DNA of 18,000 nucleotides. Source: DASVDK01 sp036381125 [NCBI: Thermodesulfobacteriota bacterium]. GTDB lineage: Bacteria > DASVDK01. Location: contig DASVDK010000368.1 in the NCBI GenBank assembly GCA_036381125.1, positions 1 through 18,000 on the forward strand, written 5' to 3'. The position numbers were made by a program, and so were the translations under genes. The notes below the pieces were generated by a model. It was not told the origin of the DNA, ran no database searches, and worked only from the letters and a program-made list of their open reading frames with translations. This document shows positions 5,543-14,955 of this stretch, in pieces (position 1 is the stretch's first letter; every line of letters starts with the position of its first letter).

Positions 5543-8464
5543 ATGTCGGATGCCCTGCTCCTGACGACCGTGATCGTCCTGCCGTTCGCGGGGAGCCTCG
5601 CCGCCGCCCTGTTCCCGACCAACGCCCGCAACGCCGAGGCCTGGTTGGCCGGCGCCGTCGCGCTCGCCGGCCTGGTCGTGACCTCGCTCTTCTATGCGGA
5701 CGTGGCCGATGGACGGGTGGTCCGCGTCGAGTTCGACTGGCTGCCGCAGTTCGGCCTCGCGTTCGTGCTCCGATTGGACGGGTTCGCCTGGACGTTCGCG
5801 GTTCTCGTCGCCGGCATCGGTCTGCTGGTCGTGCTGTATGCCCGCTACTACATGTCGCCGGCCGACCCGGTGCCGCGCTTCTTCGCCTACCTGTTGGCGT
5901 TCATGGGCGCGATGCTCGGCGTCGTGCTGTCGGGCAACCTGATCCAGCTCGTCTTCTTCTGGGAGCTGACGAGCCTCTTCTCGTTCCTCCTGATCGGTTA
6001 CTGGCACCACAGGCCGAGCGCGCGGGACGCCGCGCGCGTCGCCCTCACGGTGACGGCCGCGGGTGGGCTCTGCCTGCTCGCCGGCGTCCTCGTCCTGGGG
6101 CACGTCGTCGGCGGCTACGACCTGGACCGCGTGCTCGCCTCCGGCGACCGGATCGTGTCCCATCCGCTCTACCCGGCGGTCCTGATCCTGGTCCTCGTCG
6201 GCGCCTTCACCAAGAGCGCGCAGGTCCCGTTCCAGTTCTGGCTGCCGCGCGCGATGGCCGCCCCGACGCCGGTGTCCGCCTACCTGCACTCGGCGACCCT
6301 GGTGAAGGCCGGCGTGTTCGTCCTGGCGCGGCTCTGGCCGGTGATGTCGGGGAGCGAGTACTGGTTCTGGCTCGTGGCGACGACCGGCGTCGCCACGATG
6401 CTGCTGGGGGCCTTCCTGGCGCTCTTCCAGCACGACCTGAAGGGCCTGCTCGCCTATTCCACCATCAGCCATCTCGGGCTGATCACGCTCCTGCTCGGTC
6501 TCGGCAGCCCGCCCGGCATGGTCGCCGCGGTCTTCCACACGCTGAACCACGCGACCTTCAAGGCGTCGCTCTTCATGGCCGCGGGCGTCATCGACCACGA
6601 GGCCGGGACCCGCGACATCCGCCGGCTCGGGGGGCTCCACCGAGCCATGCCGATCACCGCGGCGCTGGCCACGGTCGCCGCCGCCGCCATGGCCGGCGTG
6701 CCCCTGCTGAACGGCTTCCTGTCGAAGGAGATGTTCTTCACCGAGACCATCGAGACCCACGTCGACTCGGCGCTCGACGACGCGCTGCCGTTCGTCGCGA
6801 CGGTCGCGGGGATGTTCACCGTCGCCTATTCGCTTCGATTCATCCACCAGGTCTTCTTCGGCCCGCCGGCGACCGACCTGCCGCGAAAGCCGCACGAGCC
6901 GCCGCGCTGGATGCTGGTGCCCATCGCGGTCCTCGCGCTGGCCTGCGTCCTGGTCGGCATCTTCCCGGGCCGAACCGTGGGCCCCATCCTCGCCACGGCC
7001 CTCCCGGCCGTGCTCGGCACGGAACCGCCCGCGTACAGCCTCGCTATCTGGCACGGCGTCACGCTCGCGCTCGTCATGAGCGTCGCCGCGCTCGCGGGCG
7101 GCGTGGTCGTCTATCTCCTCCTGCAGGGGTATCTGTCGCGCAGCGCCGAGGGGGCGCCGCTTCTGCGCGCCCTCGAGGGCAGGCGGATCTTCGAGCGGGC
7201 GCTCGTCGCGCTGTCCTGGCGGTGGGGCCGCGCCCTCGAGGAGCGGCTCGGGACGCGCCGCCTGCAGCCGCAGTTGCGGCTCCTGGTCGGTGCGGCCATC
7301 GCGGCAGCCGCCTGGCCGCTCTCGGTCCGCGCCGTCGGGTGGGCGCCGTTCGCCTGGTCGGGCGTCGACGTCGCCTTCCTGCTGCTCTGGGTCGTCGGGG
7401 GCGCGTGTGCCGTCGGGGCGGCGCGGCAGGCGAAGTACCACCGGTTCGCCGCCCTCGTCATGACGGGCGGCGCGGGCCTCGTTACCTGTGTCACCTTCGC
7501 CTGGTTCTCCGCCCCGGACCTCGCGCTCACGCAGGTGCTGGTCGAGATCGTCACGACGGTGCTCCTCCTGCTCGGCCTGCGGTGGCTGCCGAAGCGTCGG
7601 GAGGAGATCCCGGCGTCGAGGACGGCGGCGGCCCGGCTGCGCCGGCTGGGCGACCTCGCCATCGCGACCGTCGCCGGCGCCGGCCTCGCGGCGCTCGCCT
7701 ACGCGGTGATGACCCGGCCGCTTGCCGACTCGATCGCCAGGCGCTTCCTCGACGACGCCTATACCGAGGGCGGGGGCCGGAACGTCGTCAACGTGATCCT
7801 GGTCGACTTCCGCGGCTTCGACACCCTCGGCGAGATCACCGTGCTCGGGACCGTCGCGCTCACCGTCTACGCGCTGCTGCGCCGCTTCCGCCCGGCGCCG
7901 GACAGCGTCGAGCCCCCCGAGGCGCAGCGCGTCGCGGGCGCGCGCCCGGCCGACCACCCGGAGCAGGAAGGGGAGGAGAAGATTGCCGCGCCTCTCCTGG
8001 TGCCGGGCCTGATCGCACGGCTCCTCTTCCCCGTGATCGCGCTGGTGGCGGTCTTCCTCTTCCTGCGGGGGCACGACATGCCGGGGGGCGGCTTCGTGGC
8101 CGGCCTGACGCTCGCGATCGGGATCGTCGTGCTCTACATCGTGGCCGGCACCCGGTGGGTGGAGGCGCGACTGCGGGTGCTTCCCGCGCGATGGATCGGC
8201 GCGGGCCTCCTGATCGCGGCCGGCACGGGGGCGGGCGCCTGGGTCTTCGGCTATCCGTTCCTGACCTCGGCCTCGGCTCACGCCGACCTGCCGGTCGTCG
8301 GCCGCGTGCCGATGGCGACGGCGCTCCTGTTCGACGCCGGCGTGCTCGCGCTGGTCTTCGGCACGACCGTTCTGGTCCTGATCGCGCTCGCCCACCAGTC
8401 GATCCGCGTCCGTCGCGCGGCGGCCGCCCCGAAGGCCGAGGTCCAGGCCGGGCGAGGGGCGTGA
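5543..8464 (+). CDS. mnhA: Mrp/Mnh antiporter subunit A fused to subunit B
   Basis: A 973-residue membrane protein, the largest subunit of the multi-subunit Na+(K+)/H+ antiporter related to complex I. Residues 1-500 are NuoL-like: Glu141 in FFWELTSL and Lys224 in GAFTKSAQVPFQFW sit where the essential proton-path residues of MrpA lie, followed by SAYLHSATLVKAG. A DUF4040-type region (about 610-685) and the MrpA C-terminal segment with DFRGFDTLGEITVLG (about 745-775) come next. From about 815, after a charged linker, the sequence is a full MnhB domain (FLRGHDMPGGGFVAGL). This A-B fusion characterises group-2 (Pha-type) systems. I start at ATG 5543, after GAGGTGA at 5525-5531; a GTG at 5528 is an alternative. 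The stop overlaps mnhC by one base. Confidence 0.95.
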   Translation: MSDALLLTTVIVLPFAGSLAAALFPTNARNAEAWLAGAVALAGLVVTSLFYADVADGRVVRVEFDWLPQFGLAFVLRLDGFAWTFAVLVAGIGLLVVLYARYYMSPADPVPRFFAYLLAFMGAMLGVVLSGNLIQLVFFWELTSLFSFLLIGYWHHRPSARDAARVALTVTAAGGLCLLAGVLVLGHVVGGYDLDRVLASGDRIVSHPLYPAVLILVLVGAFTKSAQVPFQFWLPRAMAAPTPVSAYLHSATLVKAGVFVLARLWPVMSGSEYWFWLVATTGVATMLLGAFLALFQHDLKGLLAYSTISHLGLITLLLGLGSPPGMVAAVFHTLNHATFKASLFMAAGVIDHEAGTRDIRRLGGLHRAMPITAALATVAAAAMAGVPLLNGFLSKEMFFTETIETHVDSALDDALPFVATVAGMFTVAYSLRFIHQVFFGPPATDLPRKPHEPPRWMLVPIAVLALACVLVGIFPGRTVGPILATALPAVLGTEPPAYSLAIWHGVTLALVMSVAALAGGVVVYLLLQGYLSRSAEGAPLLRALEGRRIFERALVALSWRWGRALEERLGTRRLQPQLRLLVGAAIAAAAWPLSVRAVGWAPFAWSGVDVAFLLLWVVGGACAVGAARQAKYHRFAALVMTGGAGLVTCVTFAWFSAPDLALTQVLVEIVTTVLLLLGLRWLPKRREEIPASRTAAARLRRLGDLAIATVAGAGLAALAYAVMTRPLADSIARRFLDDAYTEGGGRNVVNVILVDFRGFDTLGEITVLGTVALTVYALLRRFRPAPDSVEPPEAQRVAGARPADHPEQEGEEKIAAPLLVPGLIARLLFPVIALVAVFLFLRGHDMPGGGFVAGLTLAIGIVVLYIVAGTRWVEARLRVLPARWIGAGLLIAAGTGAGAWVFGYPFLTSASAHADLPVVGRVPMATALLFDAGVLALVFGTTVLVLIALAHQSIRVRRAAAAPKAEVQAGRGA

Positions 8465-8808
8465 TGGAGGTCGTCGTCGCGGCCGGCATCGGGGTCCTGA
8501 CCGCGTCGGGCGTCTACCTGATGCTGCGGCCGCGGACGTTCCAGGTGATCATAGGGCTGTCGCTCCTGTCCTACGCCGTGAACCTCTTCATCTTCGGCAT
8601 GGGGCGGCTTCGGACGGGCGCGCCGCCCATCCTCGATCCGGGGGGCACAGGCGATCTCGCGCGCTACGCCGATCCGCTGCCGCAGGCGCTGGTGCTGACG
8701 GCCATCGTCATCAGCTTCGCGATGACCGCGCTCTTCCTCGTGCTGTTGCTCGCGGCCCGCGGTCTCACCGGAACCGACCACGTCGACGGGCGGGAGCCGG
8801 GACCATGA
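8464..8808 (+). CDS. mnhC: Mrp/Mnh antiporter subunit C
   Basis: A 114-residue NuoK-like subunit with three predicted membrane helices: residues 3-22, a helix containing FQVIIGLSLLSYAVNLFIF, and a C-terminal helix in ALVLTAIVISFAMTALFLVL. The loop DPLPQALVLTAIVI is diagnostic of MnhC/MrpC. Normal family length is about 110-120. The ATG shares its A with the TGA of mnhA (TGATG), and its own stop overlaps mnhD, so translation is coupled on both sides. It forms part of the membrane arm next to subunit D. Confidence 0.95.
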   Translation: MEVVVAAGIGVLTASGVYLMLRPRTFQVIIGLSLLSYAVNLFIFGMGRLRTGAPPILDPGGTGDLARYADPLPQALVLTAIVISFAMTALFLVLLLAARGLTGTDHVDGREPGP

Positions 8809-10433
8809 GCTGGACCGATCACCTGATCATGCTGCCCGTGGTGGTTCCGCTCGTCGCCGGCGGGCTCGCGCTCCTGGTCGACGACGCCAGGGTGAAGGCG
8901 GCGCTCGGGATCGCCTCGACCGCGATCGTGCTCGCGGCGGCGATCGGCGTACTCCGGCTCGTCGACGGCGCCGGGGCGGGCGGACCGGCGATCGGCGTCT
9001 ACCTCCTGGGGAACTGGCCCGCGCCGTTCGGCATCGTGCTGGTCGCGGACCGGCTCGCCGCCGTGATGCTCGTGCTCACCGCCGTCCTCGCCGGCGCCGC
9101 CCTGACGTTCGCCCTGGCCCGCTGGCATCGCGCCGGCAGCCACTTCCACTCGCTCTTCCAGTTCCAGGTGATGGGGATCAACGGCGCGTTCCTGACCGGC
9201 GACCTCTTCAACCTCTTCGTCTTCTTCGAGGTGCTGCTCGCCGCCTCCTACGGGCTCGCGCTGCACGGCTCGGGGGTCGCGCGGATCAGGGCCGGCCTGC
9301 ACTACGTCACGGTCAACCTCGCCGCCTCGTTCCTGTTCCTGATCGGCGTGAGCCTGATGTACGGCGTCACGGGCACGCTCAACATGGCCGACCTCGCCGT
9401 CCGCATCCCGCGCCTGGCGGGCGGGGACCGGGTGCTCCTCGAGGTCGGCGCCGCCGTGCTCGGCCTCGCGTTCCTGGTCAAGGCGGCCATGTGGCCCCTG
9501 AACTTCTGGCTTGCCGGCACCTATGCCGCCGCGAGCCCGCCGGTGGCGGCCCTCTTCGCGATCCTGACCAAGGTGGGCGTCTACGCGGTGCTGAGGCTCG
9601 CGCTCTTGCTGTCCGGCGGTGACGCCCCGCCGGCGGGCCTCCTCGCCGGCGAGTGGCTGCTGGTCGGGGGGGTGGTGACCGTCGCCGTCGGGGCGATCGG
9701 CGCGATCGCCTCGCAGACGATGACGAGGCTCGCCGCGTTCAACGTCCTCGTGTCGTCCGGGACGACCCTCGCCGTCATCGGCCGGGCGGACCCGGTCGTC
9801 GTCGGCGGCGCGCTCTTCTACCTCGTCAGCTCCACCCTCGGGATCGCCGCGTTCTTCCTCCTCGTCGAGCTGCTCGAGCGGGGGCGCACGCCCGCCGACG
9901 ACATGCTGGCGGTGACGCTCGAGGCGTTCGGTGAGGCCGATCGGGACGAGGTCGACGCCGAGGACGTCGGCGTGGCGGTGCCGGTGACCATGGGGCTCCT
10001 CGGCGCCGGCTTCGTCTGCTGTGCGATGCTGCTGGCCGGGCTGCCGCCGCTGTCGGGATTCCTCGCGAAGTTCGCCATCCTGTCCGCGCTGTTCGACGTG
10101 CGGGCGCCGGGGGCCGGTACGCGCGTCCCGGCGACCGCGTGGCTGCTCCTCGCGACGCTCCTCCTGTCGGGGTTCGCCATCCTGATCGCCATGATGCGGG
10201 CGGGCGTCCGGTCGCTGTGGCTGACCGCCGACCGCGAGGTGCCGCGCGTGCGGCTGACCGAGCTGGCGCCGATCGCGCTGCTGCTCGGCCTCTCCTTCAC
10301 GCTGACCGCGCAGGCCGGGCCGGTGATGCGCTACATGCAGGCGACCGCCGAGGGCCTGTACGCGCCCGACGCCTACGTCCGCGGCGTCCTGGCGGCGCCG
10401 CCCGCCGCGCCGGGCGAGGGGGGCGGCCGGTGA
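8805..10433 (+). CDS. mnhD: Mrp/Mnh antiporter subunit D
   Basis: A 542-residue proton-pumping-type subunit homologous to NuoM/NuoN. Key residues are visible: Glu142 in [14 protein letters not shown] and Lys226 in [14 protein letters not shown], with Lys256 in [16 protein letters not shown]. These match the conserved Glu and Lys residues of MrpD needed for antiport. A cytoplasmic loop near 360-390 ([13 protein letters not shown]) separates the last helices, and [18 protein letters not shown] follows as in the family. The ATG overlaps the mnhC stop (ATGA) and the stop overlaps the GTG of mnhE (GTGA). Confidence 0.96.
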   Translation: MSWTDHLIMLPVVVPLVAGGLALLVDDARVKAALGIASTAIVLAAAIGVLRLVDGAGAGGPAIGVYLLGNWPAPFGIVLVADRLAAVMLVLTAVLAGAALTFALARWHRAGSHFHSLFQFQVMGINGAFLTGDLFNLFVFFEVLLAASYGLALHGSGVARIRAGLHYVTVNLAASFLFLIGVSLMYGVTGTLNMADLAVRIPRLAGGDRVLLEVGAAVLGLAFLVKAAMWPLNFWLAGTYAAASPPVAALFAILTKVGVYAVLRLALLLSGGDAPPAGLLAGEWLLVGGVVTVAVGAIGAIASQTMTRLAAFNVLVSSGTTLAVIGRADPVVVGGALFYLVSSTLGIAAFFLLVELLERGRTPADDMLAVTLEAFGEADRDEVDAEDVGVAVPVTMGLLGAGFVCCAMLLAGLPPLSGFLAKFAILSALFDVRAPGAGTRVPATAWLLLATLLLSGFAILIAMMRAGVRSLWLTADREVPRVRLTELAPIALLLGLSFTLTAQAGPVMRYMQATAEGLYAPDAYVRGVLAAPPAAPGEGGGR

Positions 10434-10915
10434 CGCGGTGGCTGCCGTCTCCGCTGGCGTCGGCGTCGCTCCTCGCGACGTGGCTGCTGCTCAACCAGAG
10501 CCTGTCGGCGGGCCACGTCATCGTCGGCGGCGTGCTGGCGCTGGTCGGCCCGCGGGTGCTCGCGGCGCTCGACCTGCCGGCGGGTGCGGTCCGGCGTCCG
10601 GGTGCGATCGCGCGGCTGTCGCTCCGCGTGGCAACCGACGTCGTGCGATCCAACATCGCCGTGGCGCGGCTCGTCCTCGGTCCGCGGCGCCGCCGGCGGT
10701 CCGGGTTCGTGGCCGTTCCGCTCACCCTGCGCAACCCCTACGGCCTCGCCGTGCTCGCCTGCATCATCACGGCGACGCCGGGGACGGTCTGGGTGGGCTT
10801 CGACGCCGCCCGGGGCATCCTCGTCATCCACGTGTTCGACCTGATCGACGAGGCGGAGTGGGTGCGCATCATCACGCACCGGTACGAGCGCCCGTTGAGG
10901 GAGATCTTCGAGTGA
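10430..10915 (+). CDS. mnhE: Mrp/Mnh antiporter subunit E
   Basis: A 161-residue subunit with a hydrophobic N-terminal half ([21 protein letters not shown]) and a soluble C-terminal half. The motifs [23 protein letters not shown] and [11 protein letters not shown] are hallmarks of MnhE. The length matches the family (about 155-170). The GTG start at 10430 overlaps the mnhD stop; an upstream ATG in this frame would overlap mnhD by about 290 bases and lacks similarity. MrpE is needed for full activity or stability of the complex in other bacteria, but it is not homologous to complex I subunits. Confidence 0.93.
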   Translation: MTRWLPSPLASASLLATWLLLNQSLSAGHVIVGGVLALVGPRVLAALDLPAGAVRRPGAIARLSLRVATDVVRSNIAVARLVLGPRRRRRSGFVAVPLTLRNPYGLAVLACIITATPGTVWVGFDAARGILVIHVFDLIDEAEWVRIITHRYERPLREIFE

Positions 10916-11193
10916 GTCCGTTCCTCTTCGGCTGGGCCCTGACCGTCGGCCAGGTCTGCCTGGCGCTCGCGATGGCCGCCGCGGCCTTCCGCATCCTCCG
11001 CGGACCGCGCGCGCAGGACCGCGTCCTCGCCCTCGACGCGCTCTACGTCGACGCCATGCTCCTGTTGCTCACCGTCGGCATCCGGTCGGGGACCACCGCC
11101 TACGTCGAGGTGGCGCTGGTGATCGGGCTCCTCGGGTTCGTGGCGACCGTCGCCCTGGCGAAGTTCCTGATGCGGGGCGAGGTGATCGAATGA
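10912..11193 (+). CDS. mnhF: Mrp/Mnh antiporter subunit F
   Basis: A 93-residue subunit with three predicted helices: residues 5-25, then [13 protein letters not shown], then [21 protein letters not shown]. The conserved segment [12 protein letters not shown] between helices one and two is diagnostic of MnhF. In other bacteria MrpF has been linked to sodium/bile-salt efflux as well as to antiport. The GTG start overlaps the mnhE stop (GTGA) and the stop overlaps the mnhG ATG (ATGA). Confidence 0.93.
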   Translation: MSPFLFGWALTVGQVCLALAMAAAAFRILRGPRAQDRVLALDALYVDAMLLLLTVGIRSGTTAYVEVALVIGLLGFVATVALAKFLMRGEVIE

Positions 11194-11576
11194 CGCCGCC
11201 GGGCGAGGTGCCGACCTGGGCGGCGCTCCTGATCGGGCTCCTGGTCGTGCTCGGCTCGGGGGTCACGCTGATCGGGTGTCTCGGCTTCCTGCGCCTCGGC
11301 ACCTTCTACGACCGGGTCCATCCTCCGACCCTCGGCACGACCGTCGGTGCGGCCTGCGTCGTCCTGGCCTCGATCGTCCACGTCTCGGTCGTGTACGGGC
11401 GGCCGACGGTCGGGCAGGTCCTGATCGTCCTGTTCGTGACCGTGACGACCCCGGTCACGTTGATGCTCCTGGTCCGGGCGGCGGTGTCCCGGGATCGCCG
11501 CGAAGACCGGGACCCGATCGGGGAGCCGGCCCCCCCGCACGCGCGGCCCGAGGAGCGGGCCAACCGTCGCGCGTAG
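11190..11576 (+). CDS. mnhG: Mrp/Mnh antiporter subunit G
   Basis: A 128-residue last subunit of the complex. Three helices are predicted, and [20 protein letters not shown] is the conserved MnhG signature, followed by the helix containing [16 protein letters not shown]. The final 30 residues are charged ([12 protein letters not shown] onward) and would be cytoplasmic; MnhG tails vary and this one carries no known motif. The ATG overlaps the mnhF stop. The flavin oxidoreductase gene starts only five bases after its TAG. Confidence 0.94.
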   Translation: MTPPGEVPTWAALLIGLLVVLGSGVTLIGCLGFLRLGTFYDRVHPPTLGTTVGAACVVLASIVHVSVVYGRPTVGQVLIVLFVTVTTPVTLMLLVRAAVSRDRREDRDPIGEPAPPHARPEERANRRA

Positions 11577-11581
11577 TGGCC

Positions 11582-12556
11582 ATGGTCCCGCTCTCGATCC
11601 TCGACCTCGTCCGCATCACCGAGGGCTCCGGCGTCCGCGCGGCGCTCGACAACGCGCGCGACCTCGCCCGCCACGCCGAAGGGTGGGGCTACCGCCGCTT
11701 CTGGGTGGCGGAGCACCACAACATCCCGAGCATCGCCAGCGCGGCGACGTCGCTCGTCATCGCGCACGTCGCGGCCGGCACGCGCACGATCCGCGTCGGG
11801 GCCGGCGGCATCATGCTGCCCAACCACTCGCCGCTCGTCATCGCCGAGCAGTTCGGGACGCTCGCCCACCTCTTCCCGGGTCGCATCGACCTCGGGCTGG
11901 GCCGCGCGCCGGGAACCGATCCGCTGACCGTCCAGGCGCTGCGCCGCCCGCCCGACGCGGCGGAGCGCTTCCCCGAGGACGTGCTCGAGCTCGAGGCGCT
12001 TCTCGCCCCGGCGAGTCCGGGACAGCGCATCCAGGCCATCCCGGGCGTGGGGACGGACGTGCCGCTCTGGATCCTCGGGTCGAGCACCTTCGGCGCGGCG
12101 CTCGCGGCCGAGCTCGGCCTGCCGTACGCGTTCGCCTCGCACTTCGCGCCCGAGCTGCTCCTGCAGGCCCTCGCCCTCTACCGCAGCCGCTTCAAGCCGT
12201 CGCGGCAGCTCGACCGGCCCTACGCCATGGTCGGCGTGAACGTCATCGCCGCCGAGACGGACGCCGAGGCGCGCCGGCTCTGGACCACGCAGCAGATGGC
12301 CTTCACCGACGTCTTCCGGGGGGCCCGCGGGCCGAGCCGTCCGCCCATCGACGACATCGAGCGCTACTGGACGCCGAGGGAGAAGCCGCTGGTCATGGCC
12401 ATGCTCGCCCGCTCGATCGTCGGCTCCCCGCGCACGGTCCGCGCGGGCATCGACGCGCTCGTTGCCGAGACCGGCGCCGACGAGCTGATCGTCGTCTCGG
12501 ACGTCTACGACCACGCGGCGCGGCTGCGCTCCTTCGAGCTCATCGCCGCCCGGTAG
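11582..12556 (+). CDS. LLM-class flavin-dependent oxidoreductase (MsnO8-like)
   Basis: A 324-residue bacterial-luciferase-like enzyme of the flavin-dependent oxidoreductase superfamily, here without a separate beta subunit. The start [25 protein letters not shown] (about 41-55) and [20 protein letters not shown] (about 75-95) are typical. The segment [15 protein letters not shown] (about 100-115) is the TIM-barrel segment seen in the MsnO8-like group. Such enzymes use reduced FMN or F420 from a partner reductase; the substrate cannot be read from sequence. It follows mnhG by five bases on the same strand and is probably transcribed with the antiporter, although its ribosome-binding site is weak. 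Its last 17 bases overlap the end of the convergent carrier gene. Confidence 0.9.
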   Translation: MVPLSILDLVRITEGSGVRAALDNARDLARHAEGWGYRRFWVAEHHNIPSIASAATSLVIAHVAAGTRTIRVGAGGIMLPNHSPLVIAEQFGTLAHLFPGRIDLGLGRAPGTDPLTVQALRRPPDAAERFPEDVLELEALLAPASPGQRIQAIPGVGTDVPLWILGSSTFGAALAAELGLPYAFASHFAPELLLQALALYRSRFKPSRQLDRPYAMVGVNVIAAETDAEARRLWTTQQMAFTDVFRGARGPSRPPIDDIERYWTPREKPLVMAMLARSIVGSPRTVRAGIDALVAETGADELIVVSDVYDHAARLRSFELIAAR

Positions 12557-13877
12557 GGCGGTCCCCCCTCGCCATCGCCTCCTGGCGCCGCCCGAGCCAG
12601 AGGGCGTTGAGGAGCCAGGCGAGCGAGATCGGCACGGCGACGAGGCCGATGCCCGAGACGCCGAGGCCGAGGAGGCCCATGAGGGCGTACGACCAGGCGC
12701 CGGCCTGGTCGCCGGCACGGTAGACGAACGTGTCGATGAAGCTCTTGGCCTTGTACTTGTCCTCCCGCCCGAGGACCGTGAAGAGGATCTCGCGGGTCGG
12801 GCGGGCGACGGCGAAGTTGCCGGCGCGGCGCAGGACCTGGAAGGCGACGATCACCGCGAGCGTCGGCGCGACGCCGAGCGCGAGGAAGCCGAGGACGCTC
12901 AGCGCGGGGAGCAGCGTCAGCGTGAGGGCCACGCCGAGCGCCGCGAGCACCCGGCCGGTCACGAACACCTGGGCGAGCAGGGTGAGGGTGTTGACGGCGA
13001 GGTCGACGTTGGCGAAGAAGACGGTCCGAGCGGCGCGGTCGGCGAAGCTCTCGGCCACGATGCTCGCCTGCTGGAAGTAGAGGAAGGTGGACAGGACCGT
13101 GAAGAGGAGCATGTAGAGGCTGATGTTGAGCAGGTAGGGCGACCGGACCGCCTGGACGAGCCCGGCCAGCGCCGAGCCGCCGATGGCCGCGGCGTCCGGG
13201 TCGCCCGCCTCGCGCGCGTCGTGGAGGCGGTGGGACAGGCGCGAGAGGCGCCGCACGCTGAGGACGGCGACCTCGAGGAGGACGACCGACAGGAGCAGCA
13301 GGGCCGCCGGGCCGAGGAGGCCGACGAGCGTGGAGGTCAGCAGCGAGCCGGCGATCCCGCCGAGCGTCCCCCCGGCGGCGATGAAGCCGAAGAGCCGCCG
13401 GCTCTGGCCCGAATCGAAGACGTCGACCATCAGGGCCCAGAAGATCGAGACCACGAAGAGGTTGAAGACCGCGGTCCAGACGTAGAAGGCGCGGCCCACC
13501 CACGCGTGCACGGCGCCGGTCGAGAGCACGAACAGCGCGAGGAAGAGGACCAGGTTCGCCATGAAGAACCGGTAGGTGACCGCGATGAACCGGACGCGCG
13601 CGAGCCGCGAGACGAGCAGGCCGAAGAGCGGGTTGGCGGCGGCCATTGCGACGAGCGTCCCGGTGAAGAGCCACGGCAGGTTGGCGACGCCGCCGGCCAC
13701 GCCCGCCTCGTCGCGGATGGGGCGGATCACGTAGTACGCCGAGAGGATCGAGAAGAAGTAGACCCAGGCCCAGGCGAGGGCCGGGGCCTCCCCGGGGCGC
13801 ACGTCGACCACGCGGCGAAGGACCCGCGGCAGCGGGCCGCTCGGGGCAGGGGGATCGGTCACGGGGTCTTCGCTCAC
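12540..13877 (-). CDS. ATP/ADP-translocase-family (NTT/MFS-like) carrier
   Basis: A 445-residue inner-membrane protein with about 11-12 predicted helices. The opening [20 protein letters not shown], then [20 protein letters not shown] and [19 protein letters not shown] are typical of the bacterial relatives of nucleotide transporters (TLC ATP/ADP transporter family). Known members in intracellular bacteria exchange ATP for ADP; free-living relatives have no settled substrate, so energy parasitism should not be inferred. An ATG at 13886 has GAGGGG directly abutting it, which is too close; the GTG at 13877 (MSEDPVTD) has that site nine bases upstream, so I use the GTG. It follows the aldo/keto reductase by 26 bases and is probably co-transcribed. 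Part of its 3' region is duplicated at 5323-5440. Confidence 0.85.
   Translation of the reverse strand: MSEDPVTDPPAPSGPLPRVLRRVVDVRPGEAPALAWAWVYFFSILSAYYVIRPIRDEAGVAGGVANLPWLFTGTLVAMAAANPLFGLLVSRLARVRFIAVTYRFFMANLVLFLALFVLSTGAVHAWVGRAFYVWTAVFNLFVVSIFWALMVDVFDSGQSRRLFGFIAAGGTLGGIAGSLLTSTLVGLLGPAALLLLSVVLLEVAVLSVRRLSRLSHRLHDAREAGDPDAAAIGGSALAGLVQAVRSPYLLNISLYMLLFTVLSTFLYFQQASIVAESFADRAARTVFFANVDLAVNTLTLLAQVFVTGRVLAALGVALTLTLLPALSVLGFLALGVAPTLAVIVAFQVLRRAGNFAVARPTREILFTVLGREDKYKAKSFIDTFVYRAGDQAGAWSYALMGLLGLGVSGIGLVAVPISLAWLLNALWLGRRQEAMARGDRPTGRR
12601..12718. repeat. Direct repeat, right copy inside the intact carrier gene
   Basis: This is the source-like copy of the 118-bp repeat and lies within the last third of the carrier coding sequence. 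The last 60 coding bases (12540-12600) are not clearly duplicated. Confidence 0.9.
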
Positions 13878-13903
13878 GGCAGGCATCCCCTCGCGGTCCG
13901 GCT

Positions 13904-14824
13904 CTAGAGGCCGTCGATGAACTGCTCCATCCGCCGGCGCATCGCCGCGGTCGGCAGGCGGCCCCGCGCGGCGCCGAGGTTGTCGGCGAGGTAGCGGACC
14001 CGCGCGGTCCCGGGGATGACGCAGGTGACGGCCGGATGGGCGATGACGTACTTCAGGAAGAACTGCGCCCAGCTCTCGCAGTCGAACTCGCGCGCCCACT
14101 CCGGCAGCGCCTTCCCCTCGACCGCGCGGAAGAGCCGGCCGCGGCCGAAGGGGAGGTTGACCATGACCCCCATGCCGCGATCGGCCGCGAGCGGCAGGAT
14201 CCGCTCGCCCGCCCCCCGGTTGTCGAGCGCGTAGTCCACCTGCACCATGTCGAGCGTCTCGGCCCGCATCGTCCGCTCGAACTCCGCGTACTGACGGTCG
14301 AACGACGTCGTGATCCCGACGTACCGGATGCGGCCCCTCTGCTTCCACTCGCGGAGCGTCGCCAGTTGGGTGGCCGTGTCCTGGAGGTTGTGGACGGCCA
14401 CGAGGTCGAGCGTCGTGGTCCGCAGTCGGCGCATGGACGTCTCGAGCTGGGCGATCCCCGCCTCCCGGCCGGTCGCGCCGACCTTGGTCGCGAGGAAGAG
14501 CCGCTCGCGCAGGCCGAGCGCCGACACGAGGTCGCCGACGACCGACTCGGCCGATCCGTACGACGGCGCCGTGTCGATCAGGCGGCCGCCCGACGCCGCG
14601 AAGCGCCGCAGCACCTCGGTCAGCTCGGCGCGCTCCTCGGCCGTGGCGCTCACGTCGTACCGCCGCGCGGTCCCGATCCCGACGACCGGCAGGCTCTCGC
14701 CGGACGAGGGTATCCTCCGCTCGATGAGGGCGGGCTCGGCCGGCGCCGCCCGCAGGGGGGGCAGGAGGGCGGACGCGGCGATCGCCGCGCCGGCTCGCAC
14801 GAGGTCTCGACGGGTCGGGCTCAT
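13904..14824 (-). CDS. Tat-exported aldo/keto reductase
   Basis: A 306-residue NAD(P)H-dependent aldo/keto reductase. The N-terminus is a twin-arginine signal: TRRDLVR (residues 4-10), a hydrophobic stretch (AGAAIAASALL) and an Ala-rich cleavage region near 27-30, so export as a folded protein is predicted. All four catalytic residues are visible: Asp84 and Tyr89 in RLIDTAPSYGSAESV, Lys114 in FLATKVG and His145 in LVAVHNLQD. The C-terminal cofactor region CVIPGTARVRYLADNLGAA is also present. The ATG at 14824 is preceded by GAGAGGAGC. Tat-exported AKRs are common in soil bacteria but their substrates are mostly unknown, and how cofactor would be supplied outside the cytoplasm is unclear. It is followed by the carrier gene. 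Confidence 0.9.
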   Translation of the reverse strand: MSPTRRDLVRAGAAIAASALLPPLRAAPAEPALIERRIPSSGESLPVVGIGTARRYDVSATAEERAELTEVLRRFAASGGRLIDTAPSYGSAESVVGDLVSALGLRERLFLATKVGATGREAGIAQLETSMRRLRTTTLDLVAVHNLQDTATQLATLREWKQRGRIRYVGITTSFDRQYAEFERTMRAETLDMVQVDYALDNRGAGERILPLAADRGMGVMVNLPFGRGRLFRAVEGKALPEWAREFDCESWAQFFLKYVIAHPAVTCVIPGTARVRYLADNLGAARGRLPTAAMRRRMEQFIDGL

Positions 14825-14860
14825 GGGGTGCTCCTCTCGAGGCGGCACGTCCGGCCGCTC

Positions 14861-14866
14861 ATCATA
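14861..14866 (-). promoter_or_regulatory. -10 element for the aldo/keto reductase-carrier operon
   Basis: On the minus strand this reads TATGAT, five of six consensus bases. It would give a leader of about 30 bases containing GAGAGGAGC before the ATG at 14824. No clear -35 is seen 17 bases further up. Confidence 0.5.
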
Positions 14867-14914
14867 CTCGAGGCCCGCCGCGCGATCATCCGGACCGGCA
14901 CCCGCACATGCCGC

Positions 14915-14944
14915 TTGACGGCGGCGGCGTCGGTCGCGGATAGT
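14915..14944 (+). promoter_or_regulatory. Promoter of the catIJ-pcaF-pcaH operon
   Basis: TTGACG (14915-14920), an 18-base spacer and GATAGT (14939-14944). The predicted start near 14951 is only about five bases before the ATG at 14956, so the leader would be almost absent. It diverges from the aldo/keto reductase promoter in a 131-base gap. No regulator-binding palindrome stood out. Confidence 0.45.
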
Positions 14945-14955
14945 CGTGAGGAGCC

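Noticed and set aside
5015-8395. 1126-codon open frame on the minus strand opposite mnhA
   Set aside because: Composition is Arg/Asp/Glu/His-rich with no domain, a typical mirror of a GC-rich membrane-protein gene; mnhA on the plus strand has clear family residues.
5441-12600. The repeat-flanked block as an active mobile element
   Set aside because: It contains an antiporter operon and one oxidoreductase but no recombinase, transposase or terminal inverted repeats; the repeats have diverged by about 8%.
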